Source: Actinomadura opuntiae (GTDB lineage: Bacteria; Actinomycetota; Actinomycetes; Streptosporangiales; Streptosporangiaceae). Taken from it: a DNA stretch of 64,000 bases. Positions 8,341 to 15,799 of the stretch are shown one piece after another. Made by a program: the position numbers and the translations under genes. Every line of letters begins with the position of its first letter. The stretch's first letter is position 1. A model generated the notes under the pieces. It searched no databases, was not told the DNA's origin, and saw nothing but the letters and a program-made list of their open reading frames with translations. The DNA lies in contig NZ_JASNWF010000009.1 of assembly GCF_030283205.1 (NCBI RefSeq), positions 1-64,000 of the forward strand, read 5' to 3'.

Positions 8341-8363
8341 AAGTGGGGAGAATTTCTCCACTT
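8341..8363. promoter_or_regulatory. TetR operator candidate 1
   Basis: A near-perfect palindrome with arms AAGTGGGGAGAA and TTTCTCCACTT lies between the divergent MFS and TetR genes, 14 bases before the MFS start. It shares the core GTGGGGA with the second palindrome at 8398, as expected for one repressor binding both promoters. Confidence 0.75.
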
Positions 8364-8397
8364 GACTGTGGCACGTCCGAGCTGAAGGCGCAAGAGT

Positions 8398-8416
8398 AAG
8401 TGGGGAAATTTCCCCC
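8398..8416. promoter_or_regulatory. TetR operator candidate 2
   Basis: AAGTGGGGAAATTTCCCCC contains the perfect palindrome GGGGAAATTTCCCC. It is 41 bases before the tetR start and repeats the AAGTGGGG half-site of the first palindrome. The pair suggests autoregulation plus control of the exporter. Confidence 0.75.
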
Positions 8417-8457
8417 GGTTTTGGTATCGTGCCCCTGGAGCACCCGGGAGGTGGACG

Positions 8458-9024
8458 ATGCGGGCCGATGCGCGGCGCAATCTCGAGCGGATCCTCGCGG
8501 CGGCGCGGGATGTGATCGTCGAGCGCGGGCCGGACGTCCCGCTCGACGACATCGCGCGGCGGGCGGAGGTCGGCAGCGGCACGCTGTACCGGCGCTTCCC
8601 CGACCGCGACACCCTCCTGCACGCCGTCGCGCTGGACGCGCTGACCGGGACCCTGGACGCCGTCCGGGAGGCCTGCGAGCAGGAGGACGACCCGTTCGAC
8701 GCGCTGGCCGGATACCTGCGCCGGACGCTCGATCTGCGCGTCTCGGCGGTGCTGCCGGCGCTGCTCGGCCGGGTAGATCTGGAGGGCGATCCGGAGCTGG
8801 CGCCGCTGCGGAAGGAGTCGCTCCGGCTCCTCGAAGGGCTGGTCTCCGCCGCGCACGAGGCCGGGACGCTGCCGGACGACGTCACGTTCGGCGACATCGG
8901 GATGATGGCCGTCCGCCTCGCGCGTCCGCTGCCCGGGCCGCTGCCGGAGGAGGAGAAGCACGCCCTCGCCCGGCGGCATCTGGACCTGTTCATCCGGGGG
9001 CTCCGCGCGCAGGCCGCGTCATAG
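8458..9024 (+). CDS. TetR-family repressor of the adjacent exporter
   Basis: 188 residues from an ATG preceded by GGGAGGTGG. The N-terminal HTH is clear (LERILAAARDVIVERG, PLDDIARRAEVGSGTLYRRFPDRDTLL), followed by an all-helical ligand-binding half. The alanine/leucine-rich C-terminus matches the TetR_C-type of actinobacterial drug-sensing repressors. It is transcribed away from the MFS operon, and two GTGGGGA palindromes lie in the gap, so it most likely represses both transcripts until a ligand binds. Confidence 0.92.
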   Translation: MRADARRNLERILAAARDVIVERGPDVPLDDIARRAEVGSGTLYRRFPDRDTLLHAVALDALTGTLDAVREACEQEDDPFDALAGYLRRTLDLRVSAVLPALLGRVDLEGDPELAPLRKESLRLLEGLVSAAHEAGTLPDDVTFGDIGMMAVRLARPLPGPLPEEEKHALARRHLDLFIRGLRAQAAS

Positions 9025-9053
9025 CAGGACGACGATCACACGAGGAGCGCGCC

Positions 9054-9830
9054 GTGCCCGTGAAGCTGGATCTGTCCGACCCGGAGGAGACGTGGGCGGA
9101 GGCGTGCGCGACCGCCCTGCTTTCGGTGAGCACCCCGGGGTGGGGCGCGACGGTGCGCGACGACGGTGTCCGCACCGAGGACGTCGGCAACGGCTGGCAC
9201 GGGATGAGCTGGGTGAGCGGCGGCCGGGCGCTGCTCTACGGCTACGACGTCGACTACAGCGAGACGCGTTTCCACGTGCCGCCGATCGACCTGCTGGCCG
9301 GCGGGCCGGACTGGCTGCCGTGGGAGTGGCTCGCCGAGATGATGCGCCAGGAGTTCATCGTCCAGTACGTCTACTGGTGGGACGGCGAGACCTGGGCCCA
9401 CACCGACTATCCGGGCGGCCTGGAGGACGGCGGCGGTGCGCTCGGCCGCGACTACCAGGTGGAATCGTCCTTCCTGGAGGCGGCGCAAGACCCCGAGGCG
9501 GCGACGAGCGCTTTCGAGGACCTGGTCCGGGCCGCACGCGCGCGGGCGGTCGACCGCGACGTGGTCGAGGCGCTGCTGCGGCATCTCGATCCGGAGTCGT
9601 TCGACATCAAGGCGACCGCGCCCGGCGACGCCGAAGCTGTGCTCGCGGTCGCCGAGCGCGCCGGGCTCACGCCGGGTTCCGTGCGGCCCGAGCTTCCCGC
9701 CGGCCGGGGCGAACCGGCGGGCCGCCGCGCCCACCTCATCGACGACCTCGCGAACGAATGGGACCTCTTCGAGGAGAGCTTCATGGACGAGGGCGTCCCC
9801 CCGCATCTGTGCTGGTCGCCGCCGTCCTGA
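9054..9830 (+). CDS. Hypothetical protein, acidic, conserved-looking
   Basis: 258 residues from the GTG at 9054, chosen because AGGAG stands eight bases upstream. The first half is rich in aromatic residues (GNGWHGMSWVSGGRALLYGYD, WLPWEWLAEMMRQEFIVQYVYWWDGETWAH), and the second half is acidic and helical, ending WDLFEESFMDEGVPPHLCW. No signal peptide or membrane helix is present, so it is probably cytoplasmic. It follows tetR by 29 bases and may be read through from it. I do not recognise the family; it could be an SMI1/SUKH-like or immunity-type protein, but no motif proves it. Confidence 0.7.
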   Translation: MPVKLDLSDPEETWAEACATALLSVSTPGWGATVRDDGVRTEDVGNGWHGMSWVSGGRALLYGYDVDYSETRFHVPPIDLLAGGPDWLPWEWLAEMMRQEFIVQYVYWWDGETWAHTDYPGGLEDGGGALGRDYQVESSFLEAAQDPEAATSAFEDLVRAARARAVDRDVVEALLRHLDPESFDIKATAPGDAEAVLAVAERAGLTPGSVRPELPAGRGEPAGRRAHLIDDLANEWDLFEESFMDEGVPPHLCWSPPS

Positions 9831-9834
9831 CCGG

Positions 9835-10560
9835 TCAGGCGAGGTCGCGGGCGGCGGTGAGGGCGGCGCCCGCGAGGGCGGCCAGCGCGAGGGCCGCGGG
9901 GACGGCGGCCGCCGTCTGCGCGAGGGCGCTCTGCGTCGCGGCCGCGCCGAGACCGGCGCCTATGAGGGCCAGGGCCGCGACCAGCCGTCCTGTGGACGGG
10001 AGCGTCGCGGTCCGGGCGGCGCGGGCGACGAGGGTGCACAGCCGGTGGGCGAAGAAGGCGAGCGTGGCCCAGTAGTAGACGAGCAGGGCGGCGTCGAGGA
10101 GAGCGGGCGGGTGGCTCAGCGCGCCGGTCCGGGCAGCGAGGAGCATGGCGACGACGGCCAGGGCAGGCGCCGCCAGGATGCGGACGCTCTGGACGGCCAG
10201 GTGGCGCAGCGCGTCCCAGCGGAGGGACGGGAGCGGAGCGGCAAGAGCGGCGCCGAGCAGGATCGGGACGAGCCAGAGGCTGGTCGCGGGGTGGCCCGTG
10301 TCGGCGGTCAGGGTGCGTGACGGCTCGACGGCGCGGAGCAGCAGCGCCGACAGGGCGAGGATCGCGAAGAGGGCGACGGCGACGGTGCGGCGGGTCTGCC
10401 CGGCGCGGGCCTCGGGCCAGTCGGCGGGGTGGAGCCAGAGGCGAACGGCGCCCGCGACCGTGTCGGCCCAGGCGCGGACGCCCGATTCGGCGACCGCGTC
10501 GTCGATCTCCGAGCCCCAGCGGTCGCGGACCGGCGGCGGGTAGAGCGCGGACGCCCTCAT
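9835..10560 (-). CDS. Integral membrane protein paired with PadR (HAAS-like N-terminus)
   Basis: 241 residues. The head ALYPPPVRDRWGSEIDDAV resembles the HAAS-type segments found in membrane proteins encoded next to PadR regulators. After it come about six hydrophobic helices (VAVALFAILALSALLL, SLWLVPILLGAALAAPL, ILAAPALAVVAMLL, and three more). The start overlaps the PadR stop as ATGA, so the two form one transcript. Its role is unknown; partners of this type are thought to link membrane events to PadR control. Confidence 0.75.
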   Translation of the reverse strand: MRASALYPPPVRDRWGSEIDDAVAESGVRAWADTVAGAVRLWLHPADWPEARAGQTRRTVAVALFAILALSALLLRAVEPSRTLTADTGHPATSLWLVPILLGAALAAPLPSLRWDALRHLAVQSVRILAAPALAVVAMLLAARTGALSHPPALLDAALLVYYWATLAFFAHRLCTLVARAARTATLPSTGRLVAALALIGAGLGAAATQSALAQTAAAVPAALALAALAGAALTAARDLA

Positions 10561-10856
10561 GCCAGGCCCAGGGCGCGCAGCCCGGCCTGGGAGACGCGGG
10601 CCATCTGCTCCAGTTCGACGCGGAGCGCGGCGCGGCCCGCGTCGGTGATGCGCATGGTGCGGTGGCGCGCGTCGGACGGCCCGTCCGAGGCCTCGATCAG
10701 CGCGCGGGACTCGAGCCGGGAGAGGGCGCCGTAGAGGCTGCCGGGGCCGAGCTTGCGGCCGGTGAGCTTCTCGATCGCGGTGTTGATGGCGTAGCCGTGC
10801 AGGGGCCCGTCGGCGAGGACGGTCAGGACGAGCATCTGGGCGTCGTTGCTGTGCAC
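10557..10856 (-). CDS. PadR-family transcriptional regulator
   Basis: 99 residues from the GTG at 10856. The winged-helix pattern MLVLTVLADGPLHGYAINTAI, KLGPGSLYGALSRLESRALI and RHRTMRITDAGRAAL is typical of short PadR proteins, with the C-terminal dimer helix (LEQMARVSQAGLRAL). It is divergent from an ABC exporter operon, and the TAGTACG palindrome between them is its likely operator. PadR proteins repress until a ligand or membrane partner releases them. Confidence 0.92.
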   Translation of the reverse strand: MHSNDAQMLVLTVLADGPLHGYAINTAIEKLTGRKLGPGSLYGALSRLESRALIEASDGPSDARHRTMRITDAGRAALRVELEQMARVSQAGLRALGLA

Positions 10857-10896
10857 GCCCCCGAGTGTAGTACGCGATGCGATGCTACTTGCCACG

Positions 10897-10915
10897 TAGT
10901 ACGAGGCGCGTACTA
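10897..10915. promoter_or_regulatory. PadR operator candidate over the ABC-operon -10
   Basis: TAGTACGAGGCGCGTACTA has 7-base perfect arms (TAGTACG/CGTACTA). It overlaps a -10-like TACTAT at 10911-10916 that stands seven bases before the ATG at 10924. A further half-site TAGTACGCG lies at 10868-10876 on the PadR side. Binding here would block both promoters. Confidence 0.75.
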
Positions 10916-10923
10916 TGGCGGCC

Positions 10924-11844
10924 ATGGAACCGACGCGACGGCCGCGGGCCGTACCGGCGGGCCTCGGCCTGGCCTGCCTGTTCGAGGCGCTGACCGTGCT
11001 CGCCACGCAGGACGAGGGCGTCCGGGCGATGAGCCCGTGGCAGGACGATCCGTACGACGCGATGGTGTCGCTGGCCCAGTTCGCGGTGCCGGCGCTCGCC
11101 GCGGTGATCGCGCTGCGGCTGCTCGCGTGGCGGGCGCCGGGCGGGCCCGACCGTCTGCGGCAGACGGTCCGGGCGACAGCGGCGATGACCGCGCTGATCG
11201 GGCTGACGCTGGCGTTCGAGTGGGCCGCCGTGGCAGCGGCCCGACCGGCGCGGGGCACAACGTGGGCGCTGATCGCCGGGCTGGCCGTGAACTCGGTGTT
11301 CACGGTCATCGTGGCCGGAATGCTGGCGCGGTGCCGTGGCACGCGCGGCCGGTGGCAGCACGACTGGCTCGGAGACGTCCTGGTGGTCGTTCAGCGAATA
11401 CCCGTGCTGAGGCGATGGGCCACGCCGAACGCCGCGGACCTGGTGCGAAGGCATGCGATGACCGTGTTCGTGCTGGCCGCGGCCCTGGCGGCGGCCGGGA
11501 TCGTGGGGGCGCTGGCCATCGGCGAACGGTGGACGAACCCCTGGCTGGTGGCATGGGCGCTCGTCGTCGAGTTCACCTCGAACCTGGCCTTCTGCGTGAT
11601 CACCAATGCGGTCGCCGGGTTCATCGCCCGCCCGGAACGGACCCGGACGCGACGCGCCGCCGAGGCGTCGATCGTGGCGGGGTGCGTCGCGATCCAGGTC
11701 GCGATGGCGTTCCGCACGGCGCTGTGGCCGGGGCCGCTGACCTCGGTGGCGGACCTGTCCGCCCTCACCCTCGGAGCCGGCGCGGCCACCGCGGCGGCCA
11801 CCGGGGCACTGCTCATGACGAGAGGACGCCAATGGCAACGATGA
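10924..11844 (+). CDS. Polytopic membrane protein of the PadR-ABC locus
   Basis: 306 residues from the ATG at 10924, eight bases after a TACTAT -10-like box, so the transcript may be leaderless. Seven or so hydrophobic segments are visible (LACLFEALTVLAT, LAQFAVPALAAVIALRLL, LIGLTLAFEWAAVAAA, LIAGLAVNSVFTVIVAGML, VFVLAAALAAAGIVGALAI, and two near the end). It overlaps the start of the ABC ATPase, so it belongs to the same operon. No family name is clear; it may be an accessory membrane subunit or sensor. Confidence 0.75.
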   Translation: MEPTRRPRAVPAGLGLACLFEALTVLATQDEGVRAMSPWQDDPYDAMVSLAQFAVPALAAVIALRLLAWRAPGGPDRLRQTVRATAAMTALIGLTLAFEWAAVAAARPARGTTWALIAGLAVNSVFTVIVAGMLARCRGTRGRWQHDWLGDVLVVVQRIPVLRRWATPNAADLVRRHAMTVFVLAAALAAAGIVGALAIGERWTNPWLVAWALVVEFTSNLAFCVITNAVAGFIARPERTRTRRAAEASIVAGCVAIQVAMAFRTALWPGPLTSVADLSALTLGAGAATAAATGALLMTRGRQWQR

Positions 11845-12752
11845 TCAGCGCGGACGGGCTGTCGAAGCGGTACGGGCGGCGGCAGGCCGTGCGCGGGCTC
11901 GGGTTCGCGGTCGAGGCGGGGCAGGTCTGCGCGCTCCTCGGACCGAACGGGGCCGGGAAGACCTCGACGATGCGGATGCTGGTCGGGCTGTCGAGACCCG
12001 ACGCGGGAACCGCCCGGATCCTGGACGAGCCGGTCGGGCTCGGGGCCCGGGTGCTGCGGCGGGTGGGCGTCCTGATCGACGGCCCGGCGTTCGTCCCGCA
12101 CCTGTCCGGCATGGCCAACCTGAAGCTGCTCTGGGCGGCGACCGGGCGCGCGTGGCCGCCGCCCGCGCTGGACGACGCGCTGGACCTCGCGGGCCTCGGC
12201 GCGGCGGTCGGCCGGAAGGCCAAGGGCTACTCGATGGGGATGAGGCAGCGGCTGATGCTGGCGCAGGCGCTGATGCGCGCGCCGGACGTGCTGATCCTCG
12301 ACGAGCCGGCGAACGGCCTGGACCCGGCCGAGGTGCGGGCGCTGCGCGAACGCCTCGGCGAACTCGCGCGGCGCGGGGCGGCGGTGCTGGTGTCCAGCCA
12401 CCAGCTGGCGGAGGTGCAGCAGCTCGCGACGCACATCGTCGTGATGAACCACGGACGGCTCGTCACGTCCGGTCCGCTGGACGAGCTGCTCGGCGGTGAC
12501 GACGCCCACCGCGTCGAGGTGGACGACACCGCCCGGGCCGCCGCCGTCCTGCGCGGGACGCGGAGCGTCACGGCGGTCACCGTGCAGGACGGGGCGGTCG
12601 TCGTGACCGCTCCCGGGCTGGCGCCGGACGGCCTCGTGCAGGCGCTGGTCGGGGCCGGTGTGGGCGTCCTGTCGGTGAATCGGGCGAGCCGGACGCTGGA
12701 AGAGGTCTTCCTGACCATGACCGAAGGGGAGGGCGAGCATGCTGCGCGTTGA
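11832..12752 (+). CDS. ABC exporter ATP-binding subunit
   Basis: 306 residues in a DrrA/CcmA-type arrangement. Walker A is GPNGAGKT (about residues 39-46), the signature is YSMGMRQRLMLAQAL, Walker B is DVLILDEPANGLDP, and the switch His is in VSSHQLAEV. A C-terminal regulatory part of about 80 residues follows. The ATG at 11832 overlaps the previous gene by 13 bases. An alternative start at 11841 would give an ATGA overlap. It pairs with the permease at 12739. Confidence 0.95.
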   Translation: MATMISADGLSKRYGRRQAVRGLGFAVEAGQVCALLGPNGAGKTSTMRMLVGLSRPDAGTARILDEPVGLGARVLRRVGVLIDGPAFVPHLSGMANLKLLWAATGRAWPPPALDDALDLAGLGAAVGRKAKGYSMGMRQRLMLAQALMRAPDVLILDEPANGLDPAEVRALRERLGELARRGAAVLVSSHQLAEVQQLATHIVVMNHGRLVTSGPLDELLGGDDAHRVEVDDTARAAAVLRGTRSVTAVTVQDGAVVVTAPGLAPDGLVQALVGAGVGVLSVNRASRTLEEVFLTMTEGEGEHAAR

Positions 12753-13536
12753 ACTGGCCACCCAGTTGCTGCGGATCCGCACGCTCGTCGCGCTGGCGTG
12801 CCTGGCCGCCGTCCCGGTCGCGGCGGGCCTGGCGACCGCGTCGCATGCCGGGCACCGCAACGGGAACGAGGGCGGGCTGTTCGGCGCGGCGCCGTTCTCG
12901 GCGCTCAACCATGCGATGGCGAGTCTGGAGTTCATCGGCCCGCTCCTGCTACCCCTGGTGGTGGCGCTGCTGGCGAGCGCGATCGGCTCGTCCGACCGGG
13001 ACTGGGGGACGCTGCGCTACCTGTACGTCGCGCCGGTCGGCCGGGGACGGCTGCTGGCGGGCAAGCTCGGGGCCGTTGCGATCGCCACCGCCGGTGCGAC
13101 GGCGTGCGTGCTGGTGGCGGGGCTTGCCATCGGCGTGCCGCTGTTCGGCTGGCATCCGTTCCATGTCATCGGCGGCTCGGAGCTTTCGGCGGGGGACGCC
13201 GCCGGACGCGTGCTGGTGGCATCCGGGTACACGCTGCTGTGCATGCTGAGCATCGGCTTCATCGCGTTCGCCCTGGGGTTGTGGCTGCCGCGCGGCGCCG
13301 AGGCGCTCGGGGCCGCCGTCGCGTTCGTGGTGGTGGCGAGCATCCTGAACGGGCAGTCGGCGCTGCGTTCCGTCCAGGTCGTCCTGCCGGTGCACTACTG
13401 GCAGGACTGGACGCACCTGTTCGACGCCCATGGGACGGCCCATCTCGGCACCGGGGTCGCGTGCCAGGTCGCCACGATCGCGCTGGCCGCCGGGGCGTCC
13501 GCGGTGGTGCTGCTGCGGCGCGACCCGGCGGCGTGA
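12739..13536 (+). CDS. ABC-2 family permease
   Basis: 265 residues with six membrane helices. It starts inside the ATPase gene with a 14-base overlap. The first helix (TLVALACLAAVPVAAGLA) is followed by a long external loop, then SDRDWGTLRYLYVAPVGRGRLLAGKL, the usual cytosolic segment of ABC-2 permeases that act with DrrA-like ATPases. The pair is probably an exporter of a lipid, peptide or drug; the substrate is not evident. PadR control is inferred from the palindrome upstream of the operon. Confidence 0.9.
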   Translation: MLRVELATQLLRIRTLVALACLAAVPVAAGLATASHAGHRNGNEGGLFGAAPFSALNHAMASLEFIGPLLLPLVVALLASAIGSSDRDWGTLRYLYVAPVGRGRLLAGKLGAVAIATAGATACVLVAGLAIGVPLFGWHPFHVIGGSELSAGDAAGRVLVASGYTLLCMLSIGFIAFALGLWLPRGAEALGAAVAFVVVASILNGQSALRSVQVVLPVHYWQDWTHLFDAHGTAHLGTGVACQVATIALAAGASAVVLLRRDPAA

Positions 13537-13572
13537 CCGGCACGGCGTGACCCGGCACCCGGGGGGAGGCCG

Positions 13573-14334
13573 CTAGGCGGCCCGGGCGGCAAGGAAGTCC
13601 TCCCAGGTCAGCTCACCCGTGTCGGCGCCCTCCAGCGACAGGTTCCGGGCGTCGCGGTAGGCGCGGCCGGCCCTGCCCGGCATCCGGACCGGCAGCACCG
13701 GCCGGTGCTTGCCCGCCGCCTCCAGGTAGCCGCGGACGAGCTCGTCGATCCGGTACACCTTCGGGCCGACCAGGTCGGGCACCCGGCCCGCCGGGGCGCC
13801 GAGCGCCAGCTCCACGAGGCGGGCCGCGACGTCCCGCGGGTCGACCGGCTGGAAGCGCAGCCCGCCCGGCGCGGGGACGACCGGCAGCTTCGCCATCTTC
13901 TGCGCCACGCCGAACACCAGGTCGTGGAACTGGGCGGCGCGCAGGACCGTCCACGGGACGCCCGAATCGATCAGGGCCTCCTCGGCGCGCAGCTGCGCGC
14001 GCATGTAGCCGAGCGGGACGCGGTCCGCGCCGACCACCGAGATCAGCACCATGTGCCGCACCCCGGCCCGCGCGGCCGCCTGAGCGAGGTTGCGGGCCGC
14101 ATCGTCGTCGCCCTTCGCGCCGCCCGCGAGGTGCAGGACGGTCTCGACGCCCTCGACGGCCCGCTCGACGCCCTCGTTCTTGAGCAGGTCGCCGGTCACG
14201 TACTCGACGCCGTCGGTGTTGTCGTGCGCCCGGCGGCTGAGCACGCGGACCTTGAGTCCGGCGTCCCGCAGAAGGGGGAGGACGTGGCGTCCGAGGGTGC
14301 CGGTGCCGCCGGTGAGCAGGATCTGCGCGGTCAT
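13573..14334 (-). CDS. NmrA-like/extended SDR NAD(P)-binding protein
   Basis: 253 residues. The dinucleotide loop ILLTGGTGTLGRHVLPLL is at residues 5-22, DGVEYVTGDLLKNEGVERAVEGVETVLHLA follows, and a YMRAQLRAEEALIDSGVPWTVLRAAQF segment replaces the YxxxK active site in the style of NmrA and atypical SDR proteins. It is therefore as likely to be a redox sensor or regulator as an enzyme. It is transcribed toward the ABC operon and is 37 bases from it. The ATG start is preceded by GGGAGAACGAC. Confidence 0.9.
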   Translation of the reverse strand: MTAQILLTGGTGTLGRHVLPLLRDAGLKVRVLSRRAHDNTDGVEYVTGDLLKNEGVERAVEGVETVLHLAGGAKGDDDAARNLAQAAARAGVRHMVLISVVGADRVPLGYMRAQLRAEEALIDSGVPWTVLRAAQFHDLVFGVAQKMAKLPVVPAPGGLRFQPVDPRDVAARLVELALGAPAGRVPDLVGPKVYRIDELVRGYLEAAGKHRPVLPVRMPGRAGRAYRDARNLSLEGADTGELTWEDFLAARAA

Positions 14335-14443
14335 GTCGTTCTCCCTGAGCCGTTCTCGTTGCGATCACCCACCTAGACGGGAGTTCGCGCCGGGAAAGTG
14401 ACATGCCGGGCCGGGTGATCCACGTCACCAGGCGGCGGGAGCG

Positions 14444-14480
14444 CAGGGGCTAGCGAGCGGGGGCCTCTCGCTAGCCCCTG
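14444..14480 (-). terminator. Strong hairpin at the end of the 14471 gene
   Basis: CAGGGGCTAGCGAG at 14444-14457 pairs perfectly with CTCGCTAGCCCCTG at 14467-14480, and the stop codon of the upstream minus-strand gene lies inside the right arm. No U-tract follows, as is common for actinobacterial terminators. Confidence 0.7.
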
Positions 14481-15016
14481 CCGGGGAAATGGCGATGGGG
14501 GTACCGGTCGTGGCGGTCGTCGCGGCGGTCGACGCGGACGGCGGCGGACGGCCGGTCGGCATGGCAGGTGACGGTCATCGTGACCAGCCGGGCCGACGAC
14601 TGGAACCGGACGAAGACGGCCCCCGGCGGCCTGCGGTTGCTGGCGCCGACGCTGAAGTTCTGCGCGGGCGTCCAGGAGACCAGGAACGCCTGGCCGTGCT
14701 CGCAGCGGGCGACGACGTCGCCGGCCTCGGACGCCAGATTGGTGATGGACGCGGTGACCTGCTCGGTGACGGTGACCGTCGGGGCCGGGCGGGGCGGCGG
14801 GGCCGGCGGCCGCGAGGGCGGCGCGGAGGTGGGCGGAGGGCCCGCGGGCGCGGCCGGGACGGCCAGCGCGGCGTCGACCTCGTCCGGGGTCATCGGCTTC
14901 ACGCCGCGGTCGGTGATGCCGGTGCCGACGGCGGAGATCGCCGCCATCCCGGCGCCGATCCCGAGCACGGCGGCCGCCGACCACACTGTGGCGGCGAGCA
15001 CGCTGTGCTTGGACAT
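14471..15016 (-). CDS. Membrane-anchored extracytoplasmic protein, divergent from the two-component operon
   Basis: 181 residues. One N-terminal hydrophobic helix (VLAATVWSAAAVLGIGAGMAAIS) acts as signal anchor, then a Pro-rich linker (about residues 50-80), then a domain with two cysteines about 50 residues apart (ARCEHGQ and TVTCHADR) and several strands (QAFLVSWTP, GAVFVRFQ, LVTMTVTC). The tail is basic and His-rich (DRRDDRHDRYPHRHFPGRG), a composition that could bind metal or phosphate. Its promoter region is shared with the response-regulator gene and contains the TAAGG repeats, so it may belong to the same regulon. No family is recognised. Confidence 0.7.
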   Translation of the reverse strand: MSKHSVLAATVWSAAAVLGIGAGMAAISAVGTGITDRGVKPMTPDEVDAALAVPAAPAGPPPTSAPPSRPPAPPPRPAPTVTVTEQVTASITNLASEAGDVVARCEHGQAFLVSWTPAQNFSVGASNRRPPGAVFVRFQSSARLVTMTVTCHADRPSAAVRVDRRDDRHDRYPHRHFPGRG

Positions 15017-15038
15017 ACGCGAACTGTTCCAGATCGAT

Positions 15039-15068
15039 GGCTAAGGTTCGGCTAAGGCGCCATTAAGG
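15039..15068. promoter_or_regulatory. Response-regulator direct repeats, three TAAGG units at 11-bp spacing
   Basis: GGCTAAGG at 15039-15046, GGCTAAGG at 15050-15057 and CATTAAGG at 15061-15068 place TAAGG at exact 11-bp steps, the pattern OmpR/PhoB-type regulators bind on one DNA face. The last repeat ends 34 bases before the -10-like TAGCGT at 15103 of the response-regulator gene. The same repeat occurs again at 17113. Confidence 0.7.
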
Positions 15069-15115
15069 CGGTCATAGGGCCCTTATCGGCCGCATTCCCG
15101 GTCTAGCGTGGCGCC

Positions 15116-15799
15116 GTGGCGCAACTGTTGCTGGTGGAAGACGACGCCGAGGTGCGCAGCAGGCTCGTCCGGGCGCTCGGCGAGCGCGGGCACGCGGTCG
15201 CGTCGGCGCCCACGGGCATGGACGGCATCCGGCGGGCGGTGAGCGCCCGGCCGGACCTGGTCATCCTCGATCTCGGGCTGCCCGATCTGGACGGCGCCGA
15301 GGTGCTGCGGATGCTGCGCGCGGTCAGCTCCGTCCCGGTGATCGTGGCGACGGCCCGCGACGACGAGCGGGAGATCGAGCGGATCCTGAACGCGGGCGCC
15401 GACGACTACCTGGTGAAGCCGTTCGGCGCGGGGCAGCTCGACGCGCGGGTCCGGGCGGTGCTGCGCCGCGCGGAGGACCCGGGCGGCGCGACCCGGCAGG
15501 TGCGGGTCGGCGGGCTGCGGATGGACGCGGCGGCCCGCGAGGCGGCGCTGGACGGGCGGCCGCTGGAGCTGTCGCCGAAGGAGTTCGACCTGCTGTTCTA
15601 CCTGGCGTCGCGGCCCGGGCAGGTGGTGTCGAAGCGGGAGCTGCTCACCGAGGTGTGGCACGTGCCGCTCGGCGGGGCGAACAAGACGATCGACGTGCAC
15701 GTGGCGTGGCTGCGGCGCAAGCTGGGCGAGTCGGCGTCGCGGCCCCGCTACCTGCGGTCGGTGCGCGGCTCCGGCATCAAGATCGTCGATCCGTCGTGA
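15116..15799 (+). CDS. OmpR/PhoB-type response regulator
   Basis: 227 residues from the GTG at 15116, seven bases after TAGCGT, so probably leaderless. The receiver domain (1-115) has the acidic pair VEDDAE, the phospho-acceptor Asp in LVILDLGLPDLDG, the Thr in VATARDD and the Lys in DDYLVKPFG. The effector domain (128-224) is a winged helix (LELSPKEFDLLFYLASRPGQVVS, NKTIDVHVAWLRRKLGE, LRSVRGSGIKIV). The kinase gene follows with a GTGA overlap. It probably activates its own operon and the 17176 transcript. Confidence 0.96.
   Translation: MAQLLLVEDDAEVRSRLVRALGERGHAVASAPTGMDGIRRAVSARPDLVILDLGLPDLDGAEVLRMLRAVSSVPVIVATARDDEREIERILNAGADDYLVKPFGAGQLDARVRAVLRRAEDPGGATRQVRVGGLRMDAAAREAALDGRPLELSPKEFDLLFYLASRPGQVVSKRELLTEVWHVPLGGANKTIDVHVAWLRRKLGESASRPRYLRSVRGSGIKIVDPS

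Noticed and set aside
14415..14430. GGTGATCCACGTCACC palindrome upstream of the SDR gene
   Set aside because: Imperfect centre and no regulator gene to match; kept out of the feature list.
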